A DNA stretch of 64,000 nt, from NCBI GenBank assembly GCA_037133475.1, contig JBAXOB010000021.1, positions 3,512 to 67,511 on the forward strand. Reading direction: 5' to 3'. The notes under the pieces are model-generated. The model saw nothing but the letters and a program-made list of their open reading frames with translations. It did not search any database and was not told the origin of the DNA. The DNA comes from CAIVAT01 sp037133475. Lineage in GTDB: Bacteria; Bacteroidota; Bacteroidia; Bacteroidales; FEN-979. Both the position numbers and the translations under genes were made by a program. Shown one piece after another: positions 18,260 to 26,654 of this stretch; the stretch's first letter is position 1; each line of letters opens with the position of its first letter.

Positions 18260-18415
18260 TTAAAAAAATGAAATTTCGGGCAAAAATATCTTTGTTTTTC
18301 GATTTTTCACTGGTAGGTTTTCGCCAATTTGAGTATCTTGTTTAGAATTTGTAAATGTTTGACCTGTATATTTTTCAAATTCTTTTGAAAAATTAGCATA
18401 ATCACAAAAGCCAAA
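18260..18415 (-). pseudogene. Remnant of an AraC-family regulator C-terminus
   Basis: An open stretch with no start codon translates to a typical AraC second HTH end: FGFCDYANFSKEFEKYTGQT, followed by a 30-residue tail and TAA. The DNA upstream hits a stop, and the rest of the regulator is missing. It lies directly upstream of the DUF5367 gene. Confidence 0.6.
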
Positions 18416-18452
18416 TTATAGAACAGTGTAAAATTAAACATTTTTGCAGCTT

Positions 18453-18579
18453 TGCCTGGCCAACAGCCAACAGTTCGGATTTAACCTGTTATATCTTTCC
18501 TTTTCACTATTTTTTGGCAGGTCTGGTGAATGCTGGCCTCCGGAAACCGCACGCATTAACAGCTGCCGGTTCGTTACCA
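18453..18579 (-). repeat. Degenerate attC-like site
   Basis: The 5' part (minus strand), from GGTAACGAACCGGCAGCTG through GCGTGCGGTTTCCGGAGGC to CATTCACCAGACC, is clearly homologous to the intact site at 19855-19988 (shared GGTTTCCGGAGGC and TCACCA). The 3' part (ACTGTTGGCTGTTGGCC) has lost the core box. It ends the 190-residue lipoprotein cassette. Confidence 0.5.
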
Positions 18580-18590
18580 GTAGTTTTCAT

Positions 18591-19163
18591 CTATTTTTTC
18601 ATTAAATTCTTTCCGTCCCTGATAAAAGATTGCAATTCCCAGGAATATTCATTATTAAATTCAAGTTTAACATATCCAAATACTTTACTCCAGTGAATAC
18701 ATCTTAAATTAAAGGGTTGGCCTTTCAAATTATCATAATATTCTTTCGCTTTTATGACAATAATTTCATTATTATCAAATTTCTTCTGATCTATTTCTTT
18801 AACACTTTCAACCACATTTGGATACTTTAAATATCTATTGCCTAATTTTAACGTAAAATGAATAAAACTACCCTTCTTTCCAGCTTGTAGCTCTAAAATA
18901 TTTTGCTTTCCATTAACGAATAAGGATTGTATACTATTAGGAAAAACAGCCAAATGGTCATCTGAATTAGTAAGCGTTTCAACACTCCTGACCATAATAC
19001 TATCGGTTTCCAAGTTATTTGATTTGAAAATTAATAAATCACTTTTTCTATATGGTTGCCAACCCAAATCACTTTCTGACAACTTATAAGAACTGCAAGA
19101 AAGAGCCAAAGTTGAGAAAACAACAAGAATGGAAACAGAAATATTAGATGTCGATAGTTGCAT
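18591..19163 (-). CDS. Cassette-encoded lipoprotein, 190 aa
   Basis: An exported protein with signal SILVVFSTLALSCSS (lipobox Cys at about 23) and no recognised domain afterwards. It contains LLIFKSNNLETDSIMVRSVE and GYVKLEFNNEYSWELQSFI, a beta-rich pattern. Strongly AT-biased codons. The gene fills a cassette starting GTTACCAGTAATC (19178-19190) and ending with the inverted copy at 18573-18588, as expected for integron cassettes. Function unknown. Confidence 0.65.
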   Translation of the reverse strand: MQLSTSNISVSILVVFSTLALSCSSYKLSESDLGWQPYRKSDLLIFKSNNLETDSIMVRSVETLTNSDDHLAVFPNSIQSLFVNGKQNILELQAGKKGSFIHFTLKLGNRYLKYPNVVESVKEIDQKKFDNNEIIVIKAKEYYDNLKGQPFNLRCIHWSKVFGYVKLEFNNEYSWELQSFIRDGKNLMKK

Positions 19164-19184
19164 TGCAATTTTTCAAAGATTACT

Positions 19185-19273
19185 GGTAACGCATCGATTG
19201 AAACCGCCCCAAAGCTATCCCTTTGAAAAGCTTCACTGAAGCTGGTTTTGTGGCGGGTGCAAGCTCGTTAGGC
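19185..19273 (-). repeat. attC-like recombination site
   Basis: Minus strand: begins GCCTAACGAGCTTGCACCCGCC and ends GGGGCGGTTTCAATCGATGC followed by GTTACCA. CCGCC/GGCGG arms pair, and a perfect AGCTTCA/TGAAGCT hairpin lies between. The stop codon TAA of the DUF2442 gene is inside the first box. Confidence 0.6.
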
Positions 19274-19510
19274 AACGTGGCTTTTCTGTATTCCGTGTAG
19301 GAGTCCATTAATTGATATATCCTCATTAATACTGGGCCAATGAATTCCATAACCGGAAGGTGAGATTTTAAAATTATTTCTTTCCATTTCATCAGCGTTG
19401 GCTAACTTACCCGATATTTCACTGATTTTGAAGAAATATTGCTGCTCGTTGAGCATCAACACAAGATTGTCGTTATCGAAATAAATATTTGATATTTTGT
19501 ATGTTTCCAT
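19268..19510 (-). CDS. DUF2442 domain protein (cassette gene)
   Basis: An 80-residue protein from ATG at 19508-19510 (the longer open frame reads into the preceding gene). ISNIYFDNDNLVLMLNEQQY, then RNNFKISPSGYGIHWPSINE, then DISINGLL is the DUF2442 signature. In many bacteria DUF2442 genes sit directly behind DUF4160 genes, and here too: the start lies just upstream of... the 3' end of a damaged DUF4160 gene, separated by four bases. The pair has been suggested to be toxin-antitoxin-like; that is not proven. The stop codon lies within the attC site. Confidence 0.8.
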   Translation of the reverse strand: METYKISNIYFDNDNLVLMLNEQQYFFKISEISGKLANADEMERNNFKISPSGYGIHWPSINEDISINGLLHGIQKSHVA

Positions 19511-19514
19511 CCTT

Positions 19515-19766
19515 TTATAATGCTTTAAAATATTTATTCCATTCTGAAACGATATATTCAAAATGTTCGTAAATAATTTTTTTTAATTCTCTTTTTGCTT
19601 GCGGTGTGAAATTGAAGGAGAATGCTTCATCAATTTCAAAATTCTCAACACCAATCCAAAATTTTATTTCCATTTCCGCTTTCTCCGCGTGATCATGGAT
19701 TGGCTAATGACTTTCGTTGGAGTAGAAGAAAATTCTCCAGCCTGCGATTACGAGAATGGTTGGCAT
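19515..19766 (-). pseudogene. DUF4160 gene interrupted by one amber codon
   Basis: Starting at ATG 19764-19766 the frame reads MPTILVIAGWRIFFYSNESH, then TAG (19704-19706), then PIHDHAEKAEMEIKFWIGV and on to TAA at 19515. The family normally has Glu (NESHEP) at the TAG position, so a single GAG-to-TAG change explains the break. Everything else, including the C-terminal SEWNKYF, is intact. It may be a recent nonsense mutation, a sequencing error, or suppressed. It pairs with the downstream DUF2442 gene in the same cassette. Confidence 0.75.
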
Positions 19767-19775
19767 TTTTTATTT

Positions 19776-19807
19776 CAAAGATACAAAGGAAATGATAATC
19801 AGACAAA
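19776..19807 (-). promoter_or_regulatory. Promoter inside the DUF4160/DUF2442 cassette
   Basis: Minus strand TTTG (19804-19807), a 20-base spacer and TATCTTTG (19776-19783) match the Bacteroidota consensus. The element lies 9 bases before the DUF4160 ATG. A cassette with its own promoter does not depend on an integron promoter, which fits an array lacking an integrase. Confidence 0.6.
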
Positions 19808-19854
19808 TTTTCAAATTCCATTTTGATTATGCCCGTGCCTTTTTATGCCATGTT

Positions 19855-19988
19855 GCCTAACGCCCCGCCGGCAGCCGCAGTGCGGGTTTTACTTGTTGAA
19901 TGTTTTCTTTTCCTTTGTCGTTTATAGGTTTGGTGACTGCACGCCTCCGGAAACCACCCGCATTGCTCGGCTGACGGCTTCGTTATGC
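19855..19988 (-). repeat. Well-preserved attC site
   Basis: On the minus strand the site begins GCATAAC and ends GTTAGGC, the standard outer boxes (6 of 7 pair). Inside, GCCGTCAGCC and GCAATGCGGGT (with a GA bulge between) pair with ACCCGCACTGC and GGCTGCCGGC (19 of 21). This gives the imperfect long hairpin with extrahelical bases that integron integrases recognise. The length of 134 bases is near that of Vibrio repeats. Confidence 0.75.
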
Positions 19989-20007
19989 CCAGTTATTTAT
20001 TCTGACC

Positions 20008-20910
20008 TTATAATAGTTTATTAAATTTAATGAAAATTTTTACAAATAATCCAACTGTTATAGAAAATATGAAAACAATTATTAACCCAATTATAATTTT
20101 AGCAAATTCATTTTCAACATACTGAAAGTCTATGGTCTCAAAAAAAATCAACCATATAACAAATCCAAAGAATATTGAAAAGAAAAAGAGTAGAATTAAT
20201 AGTAAAAATGTCCAAAATTTAAATTTAAAAATTCGATTTTCATTTATTACGTTAGAATTAATTATAGCAATTAATCCAAGGGCAAAAACTAATGCTATTA
20301 ACATGATGACATATATAGGAATACCATAATTTCCATTGTAACCATGATGTTTAATTCTTAAATTCATAAATTGAATAAGAAAGGGGAATACTAGAACACT
20401 AACTATTCCTAAAATTGTATATAATAATATTTTAAATCGCTGCTCTTGTTTTCTTTTTCTTAAATAAAGGGGCTTTACCAATGTTTCTATCTCTTCTTTT
20501 AAATCAATTGTTACTGAAATCCCCTTACTTTGCTTTTTTAGTTGCTCAATTTCATTAAGAAAATCTTCACGATGTTTATAAGAATCAATCATATTTTGAT
20601 TGATGGCATATAATTGTTCAGTTAAAAAAACCTCTTTTGCTTTTAGAGGCACATCTCTTCTAATTGTATTAACCTGATTCTGTAGTTTTATTAACTCTGA
20701 CTTTAACAATTGCACTTGTTCTTCTGTGTATTTCCCTTCCCACTCGTTTTTTGCTTTTGTTAATATTTCCTCATAACCTTTTTCTGAATTTCTTTGTTTA
20801 TTATAGCTCCGTATTTGTATTATAGCACTATATATCCCAATTATCCATCCTGTTATACCAGTAAAGAAAATCAGAATTTTAATTATTGAACTTTGAAGAA
20901 AATCATTCAT
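20008..20910 (-). CDS. Cassette-encoded coiled-coil membrane protein, 300 aa
   Basis: An N-terminal membrane helix (IIKILIFFTGITGWIIGIYSAII) is followed by a long coiled coil at about 35-150 (EEQVQLLKSELIKLQNQVNT). Four more hydrophobic helices then fill the C-terminal half (ILLYTILGIVSVLVFPFLIQF; YVIMLIALVFALGLIAII; FWTFLLLILLFFFSIFFGFVIW; IIIGLIIVFIFSITVGLFV). No known family. Very AT-rich. The gene is framed by inverted cassette termini at 19982-20000 and 20941-20959. It could be a membrane effector, but there is no catalytic or ligand domain to support that. Confidence 0.7.
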   Translation of the reverse strand: MNDFLQSSIIKILIFFTGITGWIIGIYSAIIQIRSYNKQRNSEKGYEEILTKAKNEWEGKYTEEQVQLLKSELIKLQNQVNTIRRDVPLKAKEVFLTEQLYAINQNMIDSYKHREDFLNEIEQLKKQSKGISVTIDLKEEIETLVKPLYLRKRKQEQRFKILLYTILGIVSVLVFPFLIQFMNLRIKHHGYNGNYGIPIYVIMLIALVFALGLIAIINSNVINENRIFKFKFWTFLLLILLFFFSIFFGFVIWLIFFETIDFQYVENEFAKIIIGLIIVFIFSITVGLFVKIFIKFNKLL

Positions 20911-20959
20911 AAAATTTCAAATATGGTTAAGGTCAATTTTATAAATAATTGGGCATAAC

Positions 20960-21344
20960 GCATTGACTAACGCAATCTGGCGCTTATTCAAATAACCGCC
21001 AAAATTTTTATCGATTGAATGGTAAAAATAATGCAAAATATTATTCTAAACTAAATTTGCATTAAAATATTCCTGAGCCCTGGTATTTATAGTAAAACCA
21101 TTCCACTTTGATACATGAAAGAATTAAACCCGTTTACCCGGACCTATATTTAACCTTACAATTTTGTGTTGAAAAGGATTAAGCCTGTACATTGACTGAT
21201 GATGTGATCCGGGGATGCATTAAAAGAAACATCCTCAGTTTCATTGCTCTTTTTGGCGAGATTGAACCGCCTTCACATGCGCATGATGTGCCGGGGAAGG
21301 GTCGGTTTAAGTCCGACTTGCCCCATCTGCAAAAAGAAAAGTTA
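20960..21344. other. Intergenic stretch at the head of the cassette array
   Basis: It contains a second GCGTTA (minus strand) near 20971 and a hairpin GGCGCTTATT/AATAACCGCC (20979-21000, one mismatch, 2-base loop). These may be remains of attI or an older attC. The rest, up to the RND stop at 21345, holds no convincing gene or RNA. Confidence 0.4.
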
Positions 21345-24300
21345 TTATTTTGTCTCCACCAGCATCCCATGATTTCTCCCTGCACCGCCGTAAACCAGCC
21401 TCAGCAGCGAGGGGAATACGAACAGGAGCAGGGGCATGGCGGCGATAAAGCCACCGATCACGGCGATGGCAAGTGGCTGCTGCATCTGGGCCCCGATGCC
21501 GAACCCCATGGCCAGGGGCATCAGGGCCAGGATGGCCCCTACGGCGGTCATCAGCTTGGGACGGATACGCAGGGAGATGGCATAGTCGACCGACTTGTCG
21601 ACATCGCCGGTCGCCTTCAGGGTGGTCACAAACTGGTTTACGGTGAAGATGGCGTTTTCGGCGATGATCCCAACGATCATGATGATGCCCGTATAGCTGC
21701 CCACGTTGAGCTGGATCCCGGTGAGGTAAAGGGCCCAGATGCATCCCCCGATGCCCAGGATCGAGATCAGGATCACCAGGAAGGCCATCCTCAGGTCGCG
21801 GAAAAGGAACAACAATACGGCAAATACCAGAAATATCGCGGCAATAAGGATAAAGAGCAGCTCCCTGAAGGAGGTCTGCTGCTCGGCATAGGTTCCGCCA
21901 TAGGTGATGTAACACCCGGCAGGAAGCACCAGCCTGGTGCCCAGCACTCTCCTGATCTCGGTGATGGCGCTGCCGATATCGCGTTTGTCGAGGCGCGCGG
22001 TGACCACCACGTCCGATTTCAAATCCTCGCGGGTGATGTCGGGGTCGCCCTGCGACAGTTCAACCCTGGCAAAGTATTCCATCGGGCGGAAGGCGCCGTC
22101 GGCCGAAAATACGGGCTGTTTGCGGATGACCTCCAGGCTGTTCTCCCTGAAGTTGCGGAACCGCATCAGGATGCGCAGCATCTGTTCGCCCTCCTGCACC
22201 TGCCCTACCTGCACCCCTTCGTTACTGGCCTGCAGCTGTGCCTGGAATGCGGCGGGGGTGATGCTGAACCGGGCCAGCTTCGCGGCGTCGGGGATGATGG
22301 CAATGGTGGGGCCGTCGACGATGATGCCGCTCTGCACATCGGCCACGCCGTTGATCTTCTGAAGCAGCTCCCTGGTATGACCGGCCACCTGGCGAAGCTG
22401 GCCGAGGTCGTCGCCGAAGATCCTGATCTCGATGGGCTGGGGCCGGCCGATGAGGTCGCCCAGCAGGTCGGCGATGCGCTGGCCGAATTCGACATTCAGG
22501 GCCGGTACGCGCGAAGCCACGGCATCCCTGATCTCAGAGATGACCTCCTCTGTGGTTTTTTTCGTTCCCGCCTTCAGCTGGATGAGGTAATCGCCCTCGT
22601 TGGGGGGGATCACCCCGCTGGCCATGCTGATGCTGGAGGCCATGTTGGTGCCGGTGCGTCGCATATAGGTCGCCACGTCGGGATGCTTCATCACGATGGT
22701 GTCGACCTGGCTGAGAATGGCATCCGAGGCATCGAGCGAGGTGCCGGGAGGGGAAAGATAGTCGAGCACGATGGATCCCTCGTCGAGGGTGGGCAAAAAC
22801 CCCGTTTTGAGCTGGTTGATCAGCAGTGCGGCCGAAACAGCCAGCGCTAAGATAAATACCAGGGCAAAGAGGGGGCGCCTGAAAAACCAGGTGAGCCACT
22901 GCAATTTGGGCTCCTGGTCAGCCGTATTGCGGCCCGACAGAAATTTCAGCTTCGTATGGGGTTTGTAGCCGATTAGCAGGTGCAACGCAGGCAACCCGAT
23001 CCAGGTGGAGAAAAAGGAACAAACCAGGGTGATCTCCATGGTCAGGGTCAGCTCGCGGAAAAAGCTGCCTGCCACGCCGCCCATAAAGACAAAGGGGAGG
23101 AATATCACGATGGTGCTCAGCGAGGAACCTACCATGGCGGGGAAGAGCATCTTTACGGTCTCTTTGGCAACCTCTTTCTTGTCGCTCTCAGGCCGCTCCT
23201 CGTGGAGCCTGTGGATCTGCTCGATGATCACGATGGCATCGTCGATGATCAGCCCGATGGAGGCGGCGATGGCGCCCAGCGACATGATATTGAGGGTGAT
23301 GCCGGCAACGTAAAGTACTGTAAAGGTCATCGCCAGGGTGATGGGGATGATCAGGATCACGTTCAGGCTCGCGCGGAACGACCTGAGGAAGAGGATCACC
23401 ACCATGATGGCCAGGAAAAGCCCTTCGTAAATGCATTCCAGTACGCTGTCGATCGAGCCGGAGACGAAGACCGACTGGTCATAATAGGGTTTCAGCACCA
23501 TCCCCTTCGGCAGCTGGTTTTGAATGGAGGCCGCCCTGGCCTTGACATCCGCGGCAAAGTCGATGAGGTTGACCCCCTGTTGTTTCACCAGGTCGATGAT
23601 CACGGCATCGCTGCCGTTGGCGTTGATCCTGATGAATTCCTGCTGTTCGCCGAATCCGACGGAAGCGATGTCGGAAAGCCTTACCAGGCGGTGGCCGTCG
23701 TCGCGTATCACCACGTTTTTCAGGTCGTCGAGGGTGGTGATGCGGGTATCGGTGAGCGAAAGGTAAAGCCGCCGGTAATCGGAAAGCAGCCCCGACGACT
23801 GGATAAAATTGGTGTTTCCGATGGCATCGATGATCATCTGCGGCGAGATCCCCAGCGGGATCATCCGGCCGATTTCGGGCACAATGACATATTCCTTGGT
23901 TTTGCCCCCCCTGACCACTACGTTGGAGATGCCCGGCACCATGGAGAACTGGGGCCTGACAAGGTACAGGGCGCTGTTGCGCAGTTCGATCTGCCCCCGG
24001 TTCCTGCTTTCGAGGGTGTAGCCCACCACGGGGTAGATGCTCTGGCCCATCGCCTCAATGACGATGTTGACATTGGCAGGAAGCAGGTTTTTTATTTCGT
24101 TGATCCGCTCATCCAGCTGGGTCCGCGCAAGGCTGATATCGGTCTTCCAGTCGAAAAAGGCCTCGATGGTGCAGCTCCCCCGGTTGGTGCTGCTCCTTAC
24201 CGTCTGGATGCCGTTCACGCGTTTGATGGCGATCTCCAGCGGCTTGGTCACCGTGACCATCATCTTGTCGACAGGCTGCTCGCCGTTGTCGGCAATGATG

Positions 24301-24440
24301 GTCACCTTGGGAAAGACCACGTCGGGAAAAAGAGATGTCTGCATGCGGTGATAGGACCATAGTCCTGCCACCAGCAGCATCAGCAACACGAACAGTATCG
24401 GCTTGTGAAAGAAATGATAGTGGTTGCGGGCGGCAGTCAT
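21345..24440 (-). CDS. RND multidrug efflux pump, inner-membrane subunit
   Basis: A 1031-residue AcrB/MMPL-type proton-driven exporter. An N-terminal helix (ILFVLLMLLVAGLWSYH) and a large periplasmic porter loop are followed by a helix block with GAIAASIGLIIDDAIVIIEQIHR, the conserved helix-4 proton-relay region. A second periplasmic loop and the terminal helix block (IIMIVGIIAENAIFTVNQF) complete it. It would assemble with the adaptor and channel encoded upstream to expel compounds. The start is taken at ATG 24438-24440, four bases after the adaptor stop; a longer frame would overlap that gene. Substrate not inferable. Confidence 0.93.
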   Translation of the reverse strand: MTAARNHYHFFHKPILFVLLMLLVAGLWSYHRMQTSLFPDVVFPKVTIIADNGEQPVDKMMVTVTKPLEIAIKRVNGIQTVRSSTNRGSCTIEAFFDWKTDISLARTQLDERINEIKNLLPANVNIVIEAMGQSIYPVVGYTLESRNRGQIELRNSALYLVRPQFSMVPGISNVVVRGGKTKEYVIVPEIGRMIPLGISPQMIIDAIGNTNFIQSSGLLSDYRRLYLSLTDTRITTLDDLKNVVIRDDGHRLVRLSDIASVGFGEQQEFIRINANGSDAVIIDLVKQQGVNLIDFAADVKARAASIQNQLPKGMVLKPYYDQSVFVSGSIDSVLECIYEGLFLAIMVVILFLRSFRASLNVILIIPITLAMTFTVLYVAGITLNIMSLGAIAASIGLIIDDAIVIIEQIHRLHEERPESDKKEVAKETVKMLFPAMVGSSLSTIVIFLPFVFMGGVAGSFFRELTLTMEITLVCSFFSTWIGLPALHLLIGYKPHTKLKFLSGRNTADQEPKLQWLTWFFRRPLFALVFILALAVSAALLINQLKTGFLPTLDEGSIVLDYLSPPGTSLDASDAILSQVDTIVMKHPDVATYMRRTGTNMASSISMASGVIPPNEGDYLIQLKAGTKKTTEEVISEIRDAVASRVPALNVEFGQRIADLLGDLIGRPQPIEIRIFGDDLGQLRQVAGHTRELLQKINGVADVQSGIIVDGPTIAIIPDAAKLARFSITPAAFQAQLQASNEGVQVGQVQEGEQMLRILMRFRNFRENSLEVIRKQPVFSADGAFRPMEYFARVELSQGDPDITREDLKSDVVVTARLDKRDIGSAITEIRRVLGTRLVLPAGCYITYGGTYAEQQTSFRELLFILIAAIFLVFAVLLFLFRDLRMAFLVILISILGIGGCIWALYLTGIQLNVGSYTGIIMIVGIIAENAIFTVNQFVTTLKATGDVDKSVDYAISLRIRPKLMTAVGAILALMPLAMGFGIGAQMQQPLAIAVIGGFIAAMPLLLFVFPSLLRLVYGGAGRNHGMLVETK

Positions 24441-24444
24441 AGGA

Positions 24445-25359
24445 TTAATGCTCTTTATAGGTTCCCTGTACCACGACTTTGGCTGTATCTCCCAGTCCGT
24501 AGTTTCCTGTAGCCAGGAAGCGGTCGTCCGCAGCAAAGGCGGGGGCGGTGATCTCGATACGGTCGGGTGTGCGCAGCCCCTGGCTCACAGCCACCTTGAC
24601 CGCCGTTGAATCGTTGATCATCTTCATGACCCAGAACTGCTGCTGGACCTCGTCGCTGAGGATGCAGCCCCTGGGAAGCGAGATTGCCTTCGGGCTGACC
24701 TGTTTGATAATGCGTACATGGGCGATCAGGTTTTCGGGCTGATGGCAGGGGGCTGAAGGCTGGATGATATACCGCTGCGTCTGGGCGGCATTGTTCATCG
24801 AGGGCAGCACCGATTTGACGTGGCCCGCGATGCGGCTGCTGTCGGGAAGGATCACCTCGCAGGAGGCGTCGGTTTTTATGAACCCGGCCGATTCAAAAGG
24901 AACGTCGAGGATGAATACGAGGCTCTCGGGTACCGAAATCACGGCCAGCTGGTCGCCCTCCTGTACATAGTCGCCTTTGGGGTGATCGATCGAGATGACC
25001 ATTCCTCCCAGTGATGCCCTGACGGGGATCAGCCCTGTAAAACCCAGGGTATTGGCCGTATCTGCTTTCAGCGAAGCCGACTCCTTGGTCCTGATCCTGA
25101 ACAGTTCGCGCGTTTTTGCAACGGCGTCGCCCGTGTTGACCAGTTGTTCCTCGACATACCCGCCGGCAGTGGCCCGTACGATCGATTTCTCCTGGAACAG
25201 CGATGTGGCGGTAAAGTAAATGTATTCGCTCATCTCCCCCGCGCTGACCAAGGCAACCGTAACGGGTACCCTTGCCGTCACCGTGGTTTCACCGGGATCG
25301 CCCGACGGCCGCCTACACGCCAGGACAACCAGTAACAGAAATATCAGTTTCTTGTTCAT
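24445..25359 (-). CDS. RND efflux periplasmic adaptor (membrane fusion lipoprotein)
   Basis: About 304 residues with signal LIFLLLVVLACRR (lipobox Cys). The lipoyl/barrel parts show as ATAGGYVEEQLVNTGDAVAKTRELFRI (positions around 63-90) and VRASLGGMVISIDHPKGDYVQEGDQLAVIS. It links the inner-membrane pump to the channel. ATG at 25357-25359 is preferred over an upstream GTG. Gene spacing is 4 bases to the pump and 7 to the channel gene, so the three are clearly one operon. It is shorter than typical adaptors because the helical hairpin is reduced. Confidence 0.9.
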   Translation of the reverse strand: MNKKLIFLLLVVLACRRPSGDPGETTVTARVPVTVALVSAGEMSEYIYFTATSLFQEKSIVRATAGGYVEEQLVNTGDAVAKTRELFRIRTKESASLKADTANTLGFTGLIPVRASLGGMVISIDHPKGDYVQEGDQLAVISVPESLVFILDVPFESAGFIKTDASCEVILPDSSRIAGHVKSVLPSMNNAAQTQRYIIQPSAPCHQPENLIAHVRIIKQVSPKAISLPRGCILSDEVQQQFWVMKMINDSTAVKVAVSQGLRTPDRIEITAPAFAADDRFLATGNYGLGDTAKVVVQGTYKEH

Positions 25360-25366
25360 CACGGAA

Positions 25367-26605
25367 TTAATCTTTCCAATAGTTTATTTCATTCATGATT
25401 TGTAACGACCTGATCCTGTATTGGTTCAGGTTTGACTGTATCGCGATGTAATTTTTCAGGGCGATGACGTAATCGGTAACAGAGATACCTCCTGTGGCCA
25501 GCAGTTGTTTATCCTGGCGCACAATCGAACCGGCCAGTTCAAGCTGGCTGTAGAGCCTGGGGATCAGTTCGCCGGTTTGCTTCAGTGCCTGGTTCAGCTG
25601 CCGCCGCTGCTGCAGGTACTGGACCAGGAAAAAGTCGCGGTAATTGCTGCGGGTGGCCTCGGCAGTCTTCAGCTTTTCGACATTGAGTTTCCGCTGGTTG
25701 CCGTCAAACACGGGAAGGTTGAAGGTAAAGCCAAGACTGAAACCTAAATTTTTATAGATCAGGGCAGGGTCGTTGTTGATCAGTCCGGCATCGCTGTACC
25801 ATGCAACCCTGGGTTTATAACCGCGTTCATTGAGCAGCATGTCGTTGCGAATCCGGAGGCTGTCGACGGTAAATCGTTCGAAGAAGAGGGAGCCCGCAGT
25901 TCCCCCGGTTTTACTGCCCGACAGGTCGGGAAGTTCGGGTTCATAGGTGGTGGTGTCGCTGATCCCGCATAGCAGGTTCAGGTCGGAGAGCGCACGCTGG
26001 TACTGGGTTTGCAGGTCGTTCTGCTGGAATTCGAGCGTTTCGAGCTCCAGCAGGAAGGAGAGGTAATCGGTTTGTTTATAGAGCCCGCTTTTGACCAGGC
26101 TGCTGAGCAGCTTCTCCTCCTCCCTGGCCTGTTTGATCAGGATGAGGTTGAAGGAGATATCGCTGAATACCGAGCAGATAGTAAGGTACTGCGCGGTAAT
26201 GGTCTTTTTCAGATCGCGGATTGAAATGCCGGCGGTGTTGGTCAGTGAGCGGTTCTGCAACCTTATCTTCGAATACTGCGCCTCAGCCGTTTTCCTGTTG
26301 AACAGCGGCTGGGTGACATTGACCACCGATGCAAAATTCCCGATATTGGTGACAGCTTCACTGTATCCATACCCATTAATGACCGGTGCATACGACATCA
26401 GCCCGTTGAAATTCACCTGGGGCATGCGGGTGGCATGAATGATCAGGCTATCGAAAGTGTTGGAGTGAATCTGGTTGGCGAGATCCTTCATCAGCGGGCT
26501 ATTGGCCAGCCCCTGCTGAAGATAAAAGTCGAGCCTGCGAACCTGTGCAAAACAGGTTACCGAGAGGCAACAAATAAGGAGAGTGTAAAACCAGTGGCGA
26601 ATCAT
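25367..26605 (-). CDS. TolC-like outer-membrane efflux channel
   Basis: A 412-residue protein with a signal peptide (WFYTLLICCLSVTCFAQ, cleavage after about residue 20). The two-fold repeated helical OEP architecture is visible: NQIHSNTFDSLIIHATRMPQ, YSKIRLQNRSLTNTAG, KLNVEKLKTAEATRSNY, GGISVTDYVIALKNYIAIQ. It would form the outer-membrane exit duct for the pump encoded downstream. Its length is slightly short but complete, and it sits 50 bases after the small barrel-protein gene of the same operon. Confidence 0.9.
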   Translation of the reverse strand: MIRHWFYTLLICCLSVTCFAQVRRLDFYLQQGLANSPLMKDLANQIHSNTFDSLIIHATRMPQVNFNGLMSYAPVINGYGYSEAVTNIGNFASVVNVTQPLFNRKTAEAQYSKIRLQNRSLTNTAGISIRDLKKTITAQYLTICSVFSDISFNLILIKQAREEEKLLSSLVKSGLYKQTDYLSFLLELETLEFQQNDLQTQYQRALSDLNLLCGISDTTTYEPELPDLSGSKTGGTAGSLFFERFTVDSLRIRNDMLLNERGYKPRVAWYSDAGLINNDPALIYKNLGFSLGFTFNLPVFDGNQRKLNVEKLKTAEATRSNYRDFFLVQYLQQRRQLNQALKQTGELIPRLYSQLELAGSIVRQDKQLLATGGISVTDYVIALKNYIAIQSNLNQYRIRSLQIMNEINYWKD

Positions 26606-26654
26606 AGCAGAAAATCACCACTAAATTACACAATTTTCGGATACCGGAAATTGT

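Larger units (their letters stand above)
16022..21000 (-). mobile_element. Integron-type gene cassette array without integrase (CALIN-like)
   Basis: Reading the minus strand, at least four attC-like sites separate small AT-rich genes that all face the same way: 19855-19988, 19185-19273, 18453-18579 (degenerate) and 16565-16684. Cassettes start with GTTRRRY-like boxes and end with the complementary box. For example, the cassette at 19982-20959 has termini that are inverted repeats matching in 18 of 19 positions. Two gene stop codons fall inside or next to the terminal box. No integron integrase is present in the window. The right limit, with repeated GCGTTA near 20949-20976, could be the remains of attI or another attC. 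The chromosome resumes with the RND operon at 21345. Confidence 0.7.

Noticed and set aside
21192..22850. Plus-strand frame of 552 codons opposite the RND pump
   Set aside because: Antisense shadow of a GC-rich gene, rich in Gly, His and Asp with no domain; the pump on the other strand is certain. The same applies to the 460-codon frame at 22980-24362 and the 348-codon frame at 9053-10099.
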